A DNA stretch of 64,000 nucleotides from an uncultured SAR86 cluster bacterium (lineage in GTDB: Bacteria; Pseudomonadota; Gammaproteobacteria; Magnimaribacterales; AG-339-G14): the NCBI GenBank assembly GCA_902632605.1, contig CACPDB010000002.1, positions 1 to 64,000 on the forward strand. The letters run 5' to 3'. The position numbers and the translations under genes were made by a program. Shown piece by piece: positions 10,939 through 21,399 of the stretch. Under the pieces are notes generated by a model that was given only the letters and a program-made list of their open reading frames with translations, had not been told where the DNA came from and ran no database searches. Positions within the stretch are counted from its first letter, which is position 1; each line of letters begins with the position of its first letter.

Positions 10939-12323
10939 TGTCAAAAAAAAATCCCTCGTGGGGAGGAAGATTTACCAAAAAACCTTCCCAAATTGCTCAG
11001 AATTTTTCGTCCTCTGTTGATGTAGATCAGGCCCTATATAGTGAAGACATTCAAGGTTCTATTGCTTATGCGGAAGCGCTGATGGAAGCCAAAGTGCTGT
11101 CCAAAAATGAATGCAATAAAATTAAGACTGGTCTTAAAAAAATTAAAAAGAAAATCGAAGCTGGCAATTTTAATTGGAATCCGGCTTTGGAAGATGTTCA
11201 CATGAATATCGAGGCTGCGCTTGAAAAAGAAATCGGAGTGACTGCAAAAAAACTTCACACCGGAAGATCCAGGAACGATCAAGTCGTGACTGATTTTAAA
11301 TTGTTTCTTTTAGAAAGAAGTACTGAAATTGAATCTTTGTTGAGAAATTTAATGCAAAACTTAGTTGTTAGAGCAGAGGGAGAGATAGAAACTCTTATGC
11401 CGGGTTTTACCCATCTGCAAAATGCTCAGCCGGTAAGTTTGGCGCACTATCTCTTATCTTGGTACGAAATGATGAAAAGAGATTTGGAAAGAGTTTCAGC
11501 AACTAAAAAGGAACTCAAGGTAAGCCCTTTAGGCTCCGGTGCCCTATCCGGTAATAGGTTTAAATTGGATAGACAAAAACTAGCTAAGTCTTTGGGATTC
11601 GATTCAGTTACCAGAAATTCCATTGATGCTGTATCTGATAGAGATTTTGCTTTAGAAGTTGCTTTCAATATGAGTGTCATGTCTATTCATTTTTCAAGAA
11701 TATGTGAAGAACTGATCATTTGGTCTTCTTCGCAATTTAATTATGCTCAATTGCCTGAAGAATTATGTACGGGTTCTTCGATTATGCCGCAGAAAAAAAA
11801 TCCAGATATGGCTGAGTTAGTCAGAGGAGGTTCTGCTAAAACAGTTGGTAATTTAATGACTTTGTTAAGCTTAATGAAGAATCAGCCTCTGGCTTACAAC
11901 AGAGACAACCAAGAGGATAAAGCACCTTTAATCAATTCGATAGAATATGCCTCAGAAGCATTGAGCATCATGATCGAGATGATCAAAGGCGTATCTTTTA
12001 ATAACGATCAAATGCTTGCTGATGTCTATGATGATTTTTTAACTGCCACAGATCTTGCTGAGTATTTAGTCATCAAAGGAGTGCCATTTAGAGAGGCTCA
12101 TGAAATTACTGGCATGGCAGTAAAATACGCTGAAGACAACGATCTCTTACTATTTGAAATGTCACTTGATGAATTTAAGAAAATTTCAAAGAAGATTTCC
12201 CAAGACGTTTTTGATTACATAGACCCGAGCGACTCTATCCAGGCAAAGACCTCAATTGGAGGCACTGCTTTGCAACAAATAAAAAAAGAAATTAAAAGAG
12301 CAAAAGACTACTTAAAGAAATGA
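10938..12323 (+). CDS. argH: Argininosuccinate lyase
   Basis: WGGRFTKKPSQ, KLHTGRSRNDQVVTDFKLF, GSSIMPQKKNPDMAELVRG. Confidence 0.96.
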   Translation: MSKKNPSWGGRFTKKPSQIAQNFSSSVDVDQALYSEDIQGSIAYAEALMEAKVLSKNECNKIKTGLKKIKKKIEAGNFNWNPALEDVHMNIEAALEKEIGVTAKKLHTGRSRNDQVVTDFKLFLLERSTEIESLLRNLMQNLVVRAEGEIETLMPGFTHLQNAQPVSLAHYLLSWYEMMKRDLERVSATKKELKVSPLGSGALSGNRFKLDRQKLAKSLGFDSVTRNSIDAVSDRDFALEVAFNMSVMSIHFSRICEELIIWSSSQFNYAQLPEELCTGSSIMPQKKNPDMAELVRGGSAKTVGNLMTLLSLMKNQPLAYNRDNQEDKAPLINSIEYASEALSIMIEMIKGVSFNNDQMLADVYDDFLTATDLAEYLVIKGVPFREAHEITGMAVKYAEDNDLLLFEMSLDEFKKISKKISQDVFDYIDPSDSIQAKTSIGGTALQQIKKEIKRAKDYLKK

Positions 12324-12439
12324 AAATTTTTTTACTTGGGTTATGTCTAATCAGTTTCGGCTTTCTAAGCTCGTGTGGCATAAAAGGTCCTTTATATCTA
12401 CCTGAAGATGAAGAAATCAATGAACTTAGAACATTTTAA
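12320..12439 (+). CDS. lptM: Small lipoprotein, LptM/YifL-like (39 aa, not in ORF track)
   Basis: MKIFLLGLCLISFGFLSSCGIKGPLYLPEDEE: lipobox followed by CGxKGPLYLP, directly upstream of lysA. Confidence 0.85.
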   Translation: MKIFLLGLCLISFGFLSSCGIKGPLYLPEDEEINELRTF

Positions 12440-13640
12440 TTTTAACGAAGGTGTCTTACATTCGGAAGACACTAACTTGCTTGAGCTAAGCCATAGCTTA
12501 GAAACACCTTTTTATGTTTATTCTTCGGAAACAATTAGAGAAAATTGTCGATCTTATAAAGCTGGCTTATCCTCCTCGGACCTAGCCTGCTATGCCGTAA
12601 AAGCTAACAGCAATCTAAGTATTTTGTCTTTGATTAAGGATGAAGGTTTAGGCTTTGACGTAGTATCTGGTGGAGAGTTAAAAAGAGTTTTAAAAATCGG
12701 TGCAGATCCAAAGAAGATTGTTTTTTCTGGAGTTGGTAAAAGCAAAGAGGAATTGAAAATAGCTTGTGATCACGAAATATTTTCCATCAACGTAGAATCT
12801 GAATATGAATTGGAACTGCTCGAACAACTAAATAAGATGCCAAGAATCTCATTCAGAATAAATCCGGATATTGCTGCAGAATCTCATCCTTATATTGAAA
12901 CTGGCAAGGCCGATTGCAAATTTGGTATTTCCGAAGAAGAAGCTCTGACTTTGGCAAAGAAGTATGGAACTGAAAAAATAAACTTAGTTGGTGTTTCAGC
13001 CCATATTGGATCCCAAATAACTAATACGGATTTACTGGTTGAAGCTTACGAAAAACTTGAAAATTTAGCAGACCAATTGGTTTCGCTGGGATTTGAAATA
13101 GATCACATAGATGTTGGTGGTGGTTTAGCAATCGACTATGAATTAGAAAAAAATTTTTCACCCGACGAATTAATAAAAAAACTGAAGAAGTTTTCTTCAA
13201 AATATAACTTAACTTTAGAGCCAGGACGTTCCATTGTTGCGCAAGCAGGTGTTTTGATAACCAAAGTATTGGGAATCAAAGAGAATGGCAGTCAAAAGTT
13301 TCTTATCGTTGATGCCGGCATGAACGATTTGATGAGGCCATCGTTGTATAGCGCAAGACACAAAATTGAGAATTTAGTGGAGTCCTCTGAAAAGAAGGAT
13401 CTTTATTCTGTAGTTGGGCCCGTCTGTGAGACTGCCGATAGTTTTGGTTCAGATTTCGAGGTCAGTGCAAATGCTGGAGATTATTTGGTTGTATATTCAG
13501 CAGGAGCCTATGGCTCGAGTATGGGCTCTAATTATAATACCCGACTTAAACCTGCTGAAATCTTAGTTGATCAAAAAAGCCATAAAGTTATCAGAAAAGC
13601 TGAAACCTTTGATGATCTCATTAAAGAAGAGGAGCTTTAA
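12420..13640 (+). CDS. lysA: Diaminopimelate decarboxylase (start may be 12408)
   Basis: YAVKANSNLSIL, GFDVVSGGEL, DVGGGLAIDY, EPGRSIVAQAG, GPVCETADSF. Confidence 0.96.
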   Translation: MNLEHFNFNEGVLHSEDTNLLELSHSLETPFYVYSSETIRENCRSYKAGLSSSDLACYAVKANSNLSILSLIKDEGLGFDVVSGGELKRVLKIGADPKKIVFSGVGKSKEELKIACDHEIFSINVESEYELELLEQLNKMPRISFRINPDIAAESHPYIETGKADCKFGISEEEALTLAKKYGTEKINLVGVSAHIGSQITNTDLLVEAYEKLENLADQLVSLGFEIDHIDVGGGLAIDYELEKNFSPDELIKKLKKFSSKYNLTLEPGRSIVAQAGVLITKVLGIKENGSQKFLIVDAGMNDLMRPSLYSARHKIENLVESSEKKDLYSVVGPVCETADSFGSDFEVSANAGDYLVVYSAGAYGSSMGSNYNTRLKPAEILVDQKSHKVIRKAETFDDLIKEEEL

Positions 13641-14455
13641 TGCCCTATATCCAGTTTATGGAGGCTTTAGGTAACAATTTCATAATTGTAGATTCAGTTA
13701 CGCAAGATTTTTCTTTCTCTAAAAACAGCATCCCGAAGTTTATTGATAAGGATGATTTTCTTGAGTTTGATCAAGTCTTGGTAATAGAACCTCCAGAAAA
13801 AGAAATTGCAGATTTTTCTGTAAAAATCTTTAATCAAGATGGCAGTGAGGCTGAAAACTGTGTCAACGGTATGAGGTGTGTTGCTAAATATCTATCCGAT
13901 AGAGATATATCCATCAGTGATACTGTGAAGTTACTCATAGGCACTAATCAAGTTACTGTTGAGAAGAGAAAAAATGATTATATTGTGGAAAATTTATTTT
14001 CACTATCTCCTTCTGAAATTGGTCTAAATGATAATGAGCAGGTTTTTGAGATTGAATTTGATGATAAAAAAGTTCCTTGTTTTGCAGTTTCGATAGGAAA
14101 TCCACATGCCGTAATTTTTAATAATGAGTTGGCTTTGGATGTGCAAAAGTTTGGAACATTTTTGCAAGAAAGTAATTTTTTTAAAAATGGTGTAAACGTT
14201 GGCTTTATTCAAATTAAAAATGCTCAGGAGATAAATTTAAGGGTTTTTGAAAGAGGTGTGGGAGAAACTCAAGCTTGCGGAAGTGGAGCTTGTGCAGCAG
14301 CTATTGCTTGTGCAATTCAAAAAGAATTGGATCAAGAGTTAAAAATAAACTTTCATCAAGGTCAGGTATTCACTAAAGTAAATTTAGAAGATTCAAAAGT
14401 TATGCTTCAAGGAAGTGCAGAATACAGAAAACAAGATGTTTTGTTAAACCTTTAA
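13640..14455 (+). CDS. dapF: Diaminopimelate epimerase
   Basis: EALGNNFIIVD, NQDGSEAENCVNGMRC, ERGVGETQACGSGACAAA. Confidence 0.96.
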   Translation: MPYIQFMEALGNNFIIVDSVTQDFSFSKNSIPKFIDKDDFLEFDQVLVIEPPEKEIADFSVKIFNQDGSEAENCVNGMRCVAKYLSDRDISISDTVKLLIGTNQVTVEKRKNDYIVENLFSLSPSEIGLNDNEQVFEIEFDDKKVPCFAVSIGNPHAVIFNNELALDVQKFGTFLQESNFFKNGVNVGFIQIKNAQEINLRVFERGVGETQACGSGACAAAIACAIQKELDQELKINFHQGQVFTKVNLEDSKVMLQGSAEYRKQDVLLNL

Positions 14456-14456
14456 A

Positions 14457-15140
14457 ATGAAACTTTTTAGTAAATCTCTTAAACCTGAAGAAGTAATTAA
14501 TTTCTTAAAAGAAAATCCTGATTTTTTTATTGATCATCCAGAAGCTATAGAACATTTAGAGATAAAACATGAATCAGGAGAAGCGGTAAGCTTTATTGAA
14601 AAACAGGTTGAATTCATAAAATCCAAGAATTTGGCAACGAGCACGCAACTCAAAGACTTTATTACAAACGCAAATGAGAATGAACTACTTTTTGAAAAGG
14701 TTAGAAAACTAATAAGTATTATTCTGAATGCCGAAGACTTAGAAAGTTTATTGACCGCTACTGAAAGTTTTTTTACGAACGAACTTGGTACAGAAAAATG
14801 TAAATTATTGTTCTTTACTCAAGAAGAATTGTATCAAGTATCTGAAAATAGAATCATTGAGCCAGAAATAGCTACCAAGACTTTCTCTAAGATTTTCAAA
14901 GAAGTAGATATTTTTTTAGGAAAGCTTACTAATGAAATTGCCTCCCTAACTTTTGGTGCACAAGCTGATATTAAAGAAGCAGTTATTGGTAAACTACATT
15001 CAGAAAAGATTGCAGGAATATTAATTTTAGGCTCTTCAGCAGATGAAAAATATACTCCGGAGCAGGATACATTATTTCTAAATTTTATTGTTGAAGTTTT
15101 AAGCCATCAAATAGATAGATTAATTGAAAACCGAGATTAG
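14457..15140 (+). CDS. DUF484 family protein
   Basis: FLKENPDFFIDHPE N-terminus and GAF-like remainder; canonical dapF-DUF484-xerC order. Confidence 0.88.
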   Translation: MKLFSKSLKPEEVINFLKENPDFFIDHPEAIEHLEIKHESGEAVSFIEKQVEFIKSKNLATSTQLKDFITNANENELLFEKVRKLISIILNAEDLESLLTATESFFTNELGTEKCKLLFFTQEELYQVSENRIIEPEIATKTFSKIFKEVDIFLGKLTNEIASLTFGAQADIKEAVIGKLHSEKIAGILILGSSADEKYTPEQDTLFLNFIVEVLSHQIDRLIENRD

Positions 15141-16023
15141 TAACTTAATAGAATCTTTTTTAAATTTTCTTAAAGAAAATCGTAACTATTCAGAACATAC
15201 TCTTAAAAGTTACAGGAATGATTTGAATAAATTCGTGGTCTTTCTTAATGAAAACAAAATTTTAACCATAGCAAAGGTTAACAATAATCTAGTAAGAAAT
15301 TTTTTAGGTTTGCACAGAAGAAAAGGACTTAGTCCGAAAAGTCTTGCGAGAATTTTATCTTCCCTAAGGAGTTTTTTTAAATTTCTTAAATCCGAAGGAA
15401 AATTTACTAACGATCCAACAGTTGGTATCAGCACCCCAAAGCAAGATGCTCTTTTACCAAAAGCACTTGATACCGACATGATCGACAAACTCTTGAATTT
15501 TGAACCAAAAAACTGGATAGAACATCGAGATAAAGCGATGATGGAATTGATCTACTCTTCTGGATTGCGACTTTCTGAACTTTGCTCTTTGAATTTAAAG
15601 GATCTTTTGCTGGAAGAACAAATGTGCAGAGTTCTAGGAAAAGGTAACAAGGAAAGACTTTGTCCTGTGGGCTCTAAAGCTATTGAGTCTTTGGAAAAAT
15701 GGTTTGCTCATAGAGCAACTAAAGCTAATCCAGACGAAACTTCAGTCTTTGTAAACAAGGAAGGAAATCGATTGGGTCCAAGAACGGTTCAAATTCGACT
15801 TAAAAAAATAAGTCAAGACAGAGGCTTGCCTTATATTCACCCTCATATGTTGAGGCATTCGTTTGCAACCCATATTTTAGAGTCCAGTGGAGACCTTAGA
15901 GCTGTTCAAGAATTATTAGGACATGCTAATCTAAGTACCACTCAAATCTACACTAAATTGGATTTCCAGCATTTGGCAAAGGTTTACGATAAAAGCCATC
16001 CACATGCAAAGAATAAAAAATGA
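15124..16023 (+). CDS. xerC: Tyrosine recombinase XerC (TTG start)
   Basis: YSSGLRLSEL, HPHMLRHSFATHILE, LGHANLSTTQIYTKLD. Confidence 0.92.
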   Translation: MKTEISNLIESFLNFLKENRNYSEHTLKSYRNDLNKFVVFLNENKILTIAKVNNNLVRNFLGLHRRKGLSPKSLARILSSLRSFFKFLKSEGKFTNDPTVGISTPKQDALLPKALDTDMIDKLLNFEPKNWIEHRDKAMMELIYSSGLRLSELCSLNLKDLLLEEQMCRVLGKGNKERLCPVGSKAIESLEKWFAHRATKANPDETSVFVNKEGNRLGPRTVQIRLKKISQDRGLPYIHPHMLRHSFATHILESSGDLRAVQELLGHANLSTTQIYTKLDFQHLAKVYDKSHPHAKNKK

Positions 16024-16718
16024 AAATTAAAGCAGTAACTTTTGATCTTGATGACACACTATGGCCGCTGCGAGAAGTCATCATCCATGCGCACAAAGAA
16101 TCCAATAACTGGATAATCGATAAATTTCCAAACATGTCTGAAGTCTTGTTCACAGAACAGGAGCAAAAGATGTGGCAAAAGCTCATCGCAAAAGATAATT
16201 CTCTCAGACATCGTTTATCTGAGCTTCGCATGAAAGTCATCGAGACATTGCTGATAGAAAATGGTATTTCCAATGAAGATGCAAAAGTAACCTCAAAAAA
16301 CGCATTCGATATTTTTTTAAAGCTTCGTCATGAAATTTCTTATTTCGAAGGAACTTTAGAGGTTCTTGAGTCATTAAAAAGTAAATATACGTTAGGTGTT
16401 TTGACTAATGGAAATGCGAGCATAGAAACTTTAAAAATTGATCACTTATTTGATTTTTATCTAAATGCAGAAATGGTAAATGATAGTAAACCCGGTGCAA
16501 AGATGTTTGAAGAAGCTTTAAAAATAATGCAACTTCAACCTGAGGAAGTCTGCCATGTAGGTGATCATCCAGAAAATGATGTCGAGGCTGCCATGAATCT
16601 AGGGATGAGAGCTGTATGGCTAAATTTGCTCGATGCAGAGTGGCCAGATAGCAAAAGACAAGCTGATATTGAAATTGAATCTTGGTGGAATCTAGAGAAG
16701 GGAATAGAGAGCTTATAA
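16020..16718 (+). CDS. HAD-superfamily hydrolase, YigB-like position
   Basis: VTFDLDDTLWPL, LGVLTNGNAS, KPGAKMFEEAL, HVGDHPENDV; follows xerC. Confidence 0.88.
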   Translation: MKIKAVTFDLDDTLWPLREVIIHAHKESNNWIIDKFPNMSEVLFTEQEQKMWQKLIAKDNSLRHRLSELRMKVIETLLIENGISNEDAKVTSKNAFDIFLKLRHEISYFEGTLEVLESLKSKYTLGVLTNGNASIETLKIDHLFDFYLNAEMVNDSKPGAKMFEEALKIMQLQPEEVCHVGDHPENDVEAAMNLGMRAVWLNLLDAEWPDSKRQADIEIESWWNLEKGIESL

Positions 16719-17027
16719 AGAGTCTAAGATATAACTGACTGCCATCTCAAGTTCCTGCTCAGAACAATTCATGCACAATCCCATTGCGGGCATTCCTCTG
16801 AGACCATTTTTAACGCTATAAGTTAGCTCGTCCAAACTTTTATTGACTCTTAGACCCCATGCTGATTTATCCCCAAAAGTTGGAGCACCAGCCAAACCAT
16901 TTTGGTGACAAACAGCACAAGCTACGTCGTAAACTGTCTTGCCATCTCTTGATATTTTTTCTTCAGAAAAAATCAAAGATGAGGTGAGAAAAAAGAATAT
17001 TAAGGAAGAAAAAAATAATTTAATCAA
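16713..17027 (-). CDS. Cytochrome c5-like monoheme cytochrome
   Basis: Signal peptide; YDVACAVCHQNGLAGAPTFGDKSAWGLRV...GMPAMGLCMNCSEQELEMAVSYI. Confidence 0.88.
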   Translation of the reverse strand: MIKLFFSSLIFFFLTSSLIFSEEKISRDGKTVYDVACAVCHQNGLAGAPTFGDKSAWGLRVNKSLDELTYSVKNGLRGMPAMGLCMNCSEQELEMAVSYILDSL

Positions 17028-17032
17028 AATAA

Positions 17033-17644
17033 TTATAATCTTGATAGGTAATCGTCCAACCTCTCTTGATTCATGACAAAGGTAGATTTTATCTGACTAG
17101 CAGCGGATTTTACTTCATCCAAGTTAACTGCTTCACCTACTTGAATAACGCCTACCATTGCCATCATTGCATGAGGTGTACAGTTGTAAACGTATACTCC
17201 TTCGACATCTAAAGTAACGCTGACACTTTCATTGATTGCACCATTCCAGCTTTCTGCATTTGATGGAATCATGTTAGGAAAAGATGCTGAGTTGTGCATA
17301 GGATCCACGAGAACGAAATTTATTGTATCTCCGACTGATACTTTTAATACAGGAGGTTCGAAAACCATAGTTCCATCTGCTCCAGCGTTGAGCATTTTAA
17401 CTTCATGCACACTACCTTCAGAGAGTTTCACTTTATTGGAAGCAGCAACAGGTTCAGCTGCCATACTATTATTCAAAGCTACTTTATAGCCAGGTCCGGA
17501 AGATTCTATGCCGCAGTCGTCAGTTTTTAGACAAACACTGGCAACAGAAGAAACGCGTTCAAGAATAGCTTCTTCACGCATATCAGCAGAAGCTGCTATA
17601 TGTGATAAAAGAAACGAAATTAAAGCAACTGATAATTTTTTCAT
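17033..17644 (-). CDS. Pseudoazurin-like cupredoxin with an extra N-terminal Cys-containing segment
   Basis: Signal peptide; VFEPPVLKVSVGDTINFV, PMHNSASFP, VYVYNCTPHAMMAMVGVIQVG Cu-ligand pattern; N-terminal AILERVSSVASVCLKTDDCG. Confidence 0.85.
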   Translation of the reverse strand: MKKLSVALISFLLSHIAASADMREEAILERVSSVASVCLKTDDCGIESSGPGYKVALNNSMAAEPVAASNKVKLSEGSVHEVKMLNAGADGTMVFEPPVLKVSVGDTINFVLVDPMHNSASFPNMIPSNAESWNGAINESVSVTLDVEGVYVYNCTPHAMMAMVGVIQVGEAVNLDEVKSAASQIKSTFVMNQERLDDYLSRL

Positions 17645-17785
17645 GGTGCGATTATAGACTCCTGTCTAACTAAATCTATCTCTGGGATGGAGAAAAGTTT
17701 AAGCTTATTTAAAAATATTTTAAGTATAGTGATTAGCTTCCTTCAATTTAGTTCTTTTACAATAAGTTTTACTTAAGGTATAGAA

Positions 17786-19108
17786 TTAAGTTCTGCCCAA
17801 CTCACCAACTTCAAGCAGTTGTTTTTTTTGGTCTGGCAAAATTTTCAATTCTAATGAATTTAGGTAATCTGTAAGTAATTCGTTTCCTATGCTCAATTTG
17901 AGGTGCCACTCATTATCCTTGATAACCTCATCGCGAACACACCCTTCTTCATAAAGCTTAGCCCTAGCAGCTGATGCTTTATGAGAAATCGATACCCAGC
18001 CTTTGAAAAGTCCATTGCTGATTCTCTCCAATATTTTTTCTTTCAAGGATTCAATACCGATATTCTTTTCTGCGGAAATAAAAAGTTCTTCAGGATGTTG
18101 AAATACCAACTCTTGTTGTTTGTTTTCAGAGAGGAAGTCAATTTTATTGTTCACTAAAAGTTGTGGGATTTCATCAACGTTCAAATCCTTTAAAATTCTT
18201 GTAACTTCCTTTTGCTTGATATCTTTTTCTGGATCATTGATATCGACCAAATGGATTAGTAAATCTGCTGATCTAAGATCATCTAAAGTGGTTTTAAATG
18301 ACTCTATCAACTCCGTTGGGATTTCTGAAATAAAACCCACAGTGTCCGTAAATAGAATTGCCCTGCTTCCGGGACTTAGATTCTTTCTAGTTACCGAATC
18401 TAAAGTTGCAAATAACTGATCTGCTTGATATTCGTCACCGCCAGTTAAAGCATTAAATAATGTTGTTTTGCCTGCATTGGTATAACCGACTAAAGCGACT
18501 ATTTTATTTTTTCCTTTTTTTCTAGCGTATCGATTCAAAGATTTTTGATTATGACTTTTAGCAAGTTTCTTCTTGAGTGCCTTAATTCTATTACCAATCA
18601 ATCTTCGGTCCGTTTCAAGTTGAGTTTCTCCTGGTCCTCGCAAGCCAATTCCTCCTTTTTGTCTTTCTAAATGACTCCAACCTCTAACCAGTCTGGTGGA
18701 TAAGTGGGATAGTTGAGCAAGCTCAACTTGAAGTTTCCCAATGTGACTAAAAGCACGTCTAGCAAAGATATCTAAAATCAATCCAGTTCTATCCAAAACC
18801 CTTGCTTTCAGATAGCGCTCGATATTTCTTTCTTGTGATGGCGATAAAGCATGATTAAAAATAACCAAACCAATTTTGTTTTTGTGCACTTCTTGCTTGA
18901 TTTCTTCCAGTTTTCCTTTTTGAATGAAATATCTGGGAGATACAAGTTCCTGCTTACCTTTGATCTCACCTGATACATTAGCCCCTGCTGAACGGGCTAA
19001 GTCTTTAAACTCTTCAAAAGAGTTTTCAAAATTTAAAATACGCCTGACTTTTGTAGTTTCAACTTGAACAAGCAGAGCTTTTTCAAGAAAGTTATTTTCG
19101 TTTGGCAT
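17786..19108 (-). CDS. hflX: GTPase HflX
   Basis: KGGIGLRGPGETQLETDRRLI, GYTNAGKTTLFNALTG, DTVGFISEIPTELIESF. Confidence 0.96.
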   Translation of the reverse strand: MPNENNFLEKALLVQVETTKVRRILNFENSFEEFKDLARSAGANVSGEIKGKQELVSPRYFIQKGKLEEIKQEVHKNKIGLVIFNHALSPSQERNIERYLKARVLDRTGLILDIFARRAFSHIGKLQVELAQLSHLSTRLVRGWSHLERQKGGIGLRGPGETQLETDRRLIGNRIKALKKKLAKSHNQKSLNRYARKKGKNKIVALVGYTNAGKTTLFNALTGGDEYQADQLFATLDSVTRKNLSPGSRAILFTDTVGFISEIPTELIESFKTTLDDLRSADLLIHLVDINDPEKDIKQKEVTRILKDLNVDEIPQLLVNNKIDFLSENKQQELVFQHPEELFISAEKNIGIESLKEKILERISNGLFKGWVSISHKASAARAKLYEEGCVRDEVIKDNEWHLKLSIGNELLTDYLNSLELKILPDQKKQLLEVGELGRT

Positions 19109-20184
19109 TAAGTTTGCTTAACCTCAAAAACCATATTTGTTCCAGTACGAGCTGACTCTCTAACATGATTAAATCCTGCAGAATTTAAAACATCCGTAAG
19201 CCTTTTTGGACCGGCCTGTGCACCCAAGCAGAGTCCCACATCTTGAGCTCTAGAAGTAGGAACACAAACTATTGTTGAAAAACCATATGCTAAACCGCCA
19301 AAAGTATTCAAGTTATCTTCTAAATTGTCTGCTGCAGCAGGTTCAACTAACATGAAAGTTCCGTCATCGGAAAGTACATTTTTAATGTGATTGGCAACGC
19401 CAACAGGATCGCCCATATCATGCAGAGCGTCAAAAATGCAGGCAAAGTTATATCCATTATCTGGAATCTCCCTGGCATCCGATACATGAAACTCAATGTT
19501 AGTGAGTCCGAGTTCCTTGGCTCTTGCACTAGCCTCTTCAATAGAAGGGCTATGAAAATCATATCCGTGAATTGTTGAATTGGGGTAAGTCTGAGCCATG
19601 ATGATAGTTGTAGAGCCCAGTCCGCAACCGATATCTGCTACCTTGGCACCAGCTTTCAACTGATCTTCAACTCCAGATAAAGACGGAATCCAATTGCTGA
19701 CTAAATTACCAACATACCCAGGTCTAAAAAATCTATCGGTACCACAGAAACAACACAGATGATGTTCTCCCCATGGTCTGCCTTTTCCTGATTGAAAGGT
19801 TTCTACAGCTTTTTCATGTTCTGCATATTGACCAACAATTGCTTGGAAGTATCCTTGTAAACAGGTAGGCTCACCGTCTTTTGCAAAGACAGCTGCTTGC
19901 TCTGGAGAAAGAGAAAATTTATCCTCTGCAGGTTCGTAAGTTACATACCCATTAGCAGCATTGGAAGAGAGAAATTCTCTTAAGTAACGTTCATCAAGAC
20001 CTGCTTTATCTGCAATTTCTTTTACAGATGAAGGGCCAAGTTCATCCATTGTTGTATAAACTTTTGATTGATCGCCAATGTAAGCCAGCAGTAACCCAAC
20101 TGCTCCTGCTGCATCACCAATGACTTTTTGAGTTAATTGACTGAGTTTTTCTGCATCCATGTTTTTTTCTCCTGAATAATTCAA
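19108..20184 (-). CDS. Class I SAM-dependent methyltransferase with N-terminal winged-helix-like domain
   Basis: VADIGCGLGSTTIIMA motif I; N-terminal SSVKEIADKAGLDERYLREFL wHTH-like. Confidence 0.85.
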   Translation of the reverse strand: MNYSGEKNMDAEKLSQLTQKVIGDAAGAVGLLLAYIGDQSKVYTTMDELGPSSVKEIADKAGLDERYLREFLSSNAANGYVTYEPAEDKFSLSPEQAAVFAKDGEPTCLQGYFQAIVGQYAEHEKAVETFQSGKGRPWGEHHLCCFCGTDRFFRPGYVGNLVSNWIPSLSGVEDQLKAGAKVADIGCGLGSTTIIMAQTYPNSTIHGYDFHSPSIEEASARAKELGLTNIEFHVSDAREIPDNGYNFACIFDALHDMGDPVGVANHIKNVLSDDGTFMLVEPAAADNLEDNLNTFGGLAYGFSTIVCVPTSRAQDVGLCLGAQAGPKRLTDVLNSAGFNHVRESARTGTNMVFEVKQT

Positions 20185-20228
20185 TTTAGTTTAATCCTCT
20201 AAATTGTTCCTGAAAAGAGTGGAAAGTC

Positions 20229-21398
20229 TTAATCTTGATCAACTGAAATATCTTTATCTAACCAATCTTTGAAAATTTCAAAAGTATGCTCACCAAGTTT
20301 TGGTGAGCGTCTGAATTCTTCATCGTGATTAGAAATTTTTACTGGGTTACCAGGCATTTTTACGGATGCACCGCTATCTTGAAGAACCTCAATGATCATA
20401 TTTCTTTTCAAAAGGTCAGCATCTTGGAAAGTTTCAGAAAGAGTATTAATAGGTCCGCAAGGAACTCGGTGTTCTTGTAATGTTTTCAACCAATGCTCGG
20501 TCGTATTTTTAATGAAAACTTCTTGCACAGCCTGATCAATATTTTCTCTATTTTTTAACCGACCACTTCTTACTTTATTTTCTTCAGTATCCAATTGTCT
20601 CAAATCAAGCGCTTTAATCAGGCTAGGCCAAAAATCTTCAGCAACCACTCCTATTTGGATAAAGCCATCCGAAGTTCTATAAGAATTGAACGGCACATGA
20701 TTCATGTGTTGATTTCCAATCGGCTCAGGATTCTCGCCCGAGAGAAAATGCATAGTAGCCATATAAGTCAATAAACTAACCTGTGTGTCCAGCATGGAAA
20801 TATCCACGTGTTCTCCTGAGTCATTTTTTTCTCGAGACTGCACAGCACTTAAAATACCAATTACAGCATAAAGTCCAGCTCCTAAGTCAGCTATAGGGAT
20901 ACCGGATTTGACCGGATTTTCTTTATCCATTCCGGTGATGGACATTGCTCCAGCGTAACCTTGAATGAGATTATCGTAAGCCGGTCGATTTACTTCAGTA
21001 TCGCCGAAGCCGCTTATTGAACACGTAATGATTTTTGAATTAACTTTTTTTAAAGTTTGGTGATCTATGCCCAAACGCTTTGTTACTCCTTTACTAAAAT
21101 TATCCACGACAACATCTGCAACTGAGACTAGCTCTTTGAAAAGTTTTAAGCCTTGTTCAGATTTAAGATCCAATTCAACGCTTTTTTTATTTCTACCTAA
21201 AGTGAGATGATATGCGCCGATCCCATCTAATGAATATTTTGGATCGTCTTTCAGAAGATTTCTGGTTATGTCGCCGGTTTTTGGTTGCTCGATTTTTACA
21301 ACTTCTGCACCCAAATCAGCCAGGATCATAGTCGTGTAAGGACCTGCCAACATGTGGGTTAAATCGAGGACTTTTAAGCCTTTTAAAGATTGCTTCAA
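20229..21398 (-). CDS. Family III CoA-transferase
   Basis: LKGLKVLDLTHMLAGPYTTMILADLGAEVVKIEQP; GDITRN; YDNLIQGYAG; DISMLD. Confidence 0.95.
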   Translation of the reverse strand: MKQSLKGLKVLDLTHMLAGPYTTMILADLGAEVVKIEQPKTGDITRNLLKDDPKYSLDGIGAYHLTLGRNKKSVELDLKSEQGLKLFKELVSVADVVVDNFSKGVTKRLGIDHQTLKKVNSKIITCSISGFGDTEVNRPAYDNLIQGYAGAMSITGMDKENPVKSGIPIADLGAGLYAVIGILSAVQSREKNDSGEHVDISMLDTQVSLLTYMATMHFLSGENPEPIGNQHMNHVPFNSYRTSDGFIQIGVVAEDFWPSLIKALDLRQLDTEENKVRSGRLKNRENIDQAVQEVFIKNTTEHWLKTLQEHRVPCGPINTLSETFQDADLLKRNMIIEVLQDSGASVKMPGNPVKISNHDEEFRRSPKLGEHTFEIFKDWLDKDISVDQD

Positions 21399-21399
21399 C

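Noticed and set aside
15953-16273. 106 aa minus-strand ORF spanning the xerC/HAD junction
   Set aside because: Overlaps two well-supported plus-strand genes; no coding signature.
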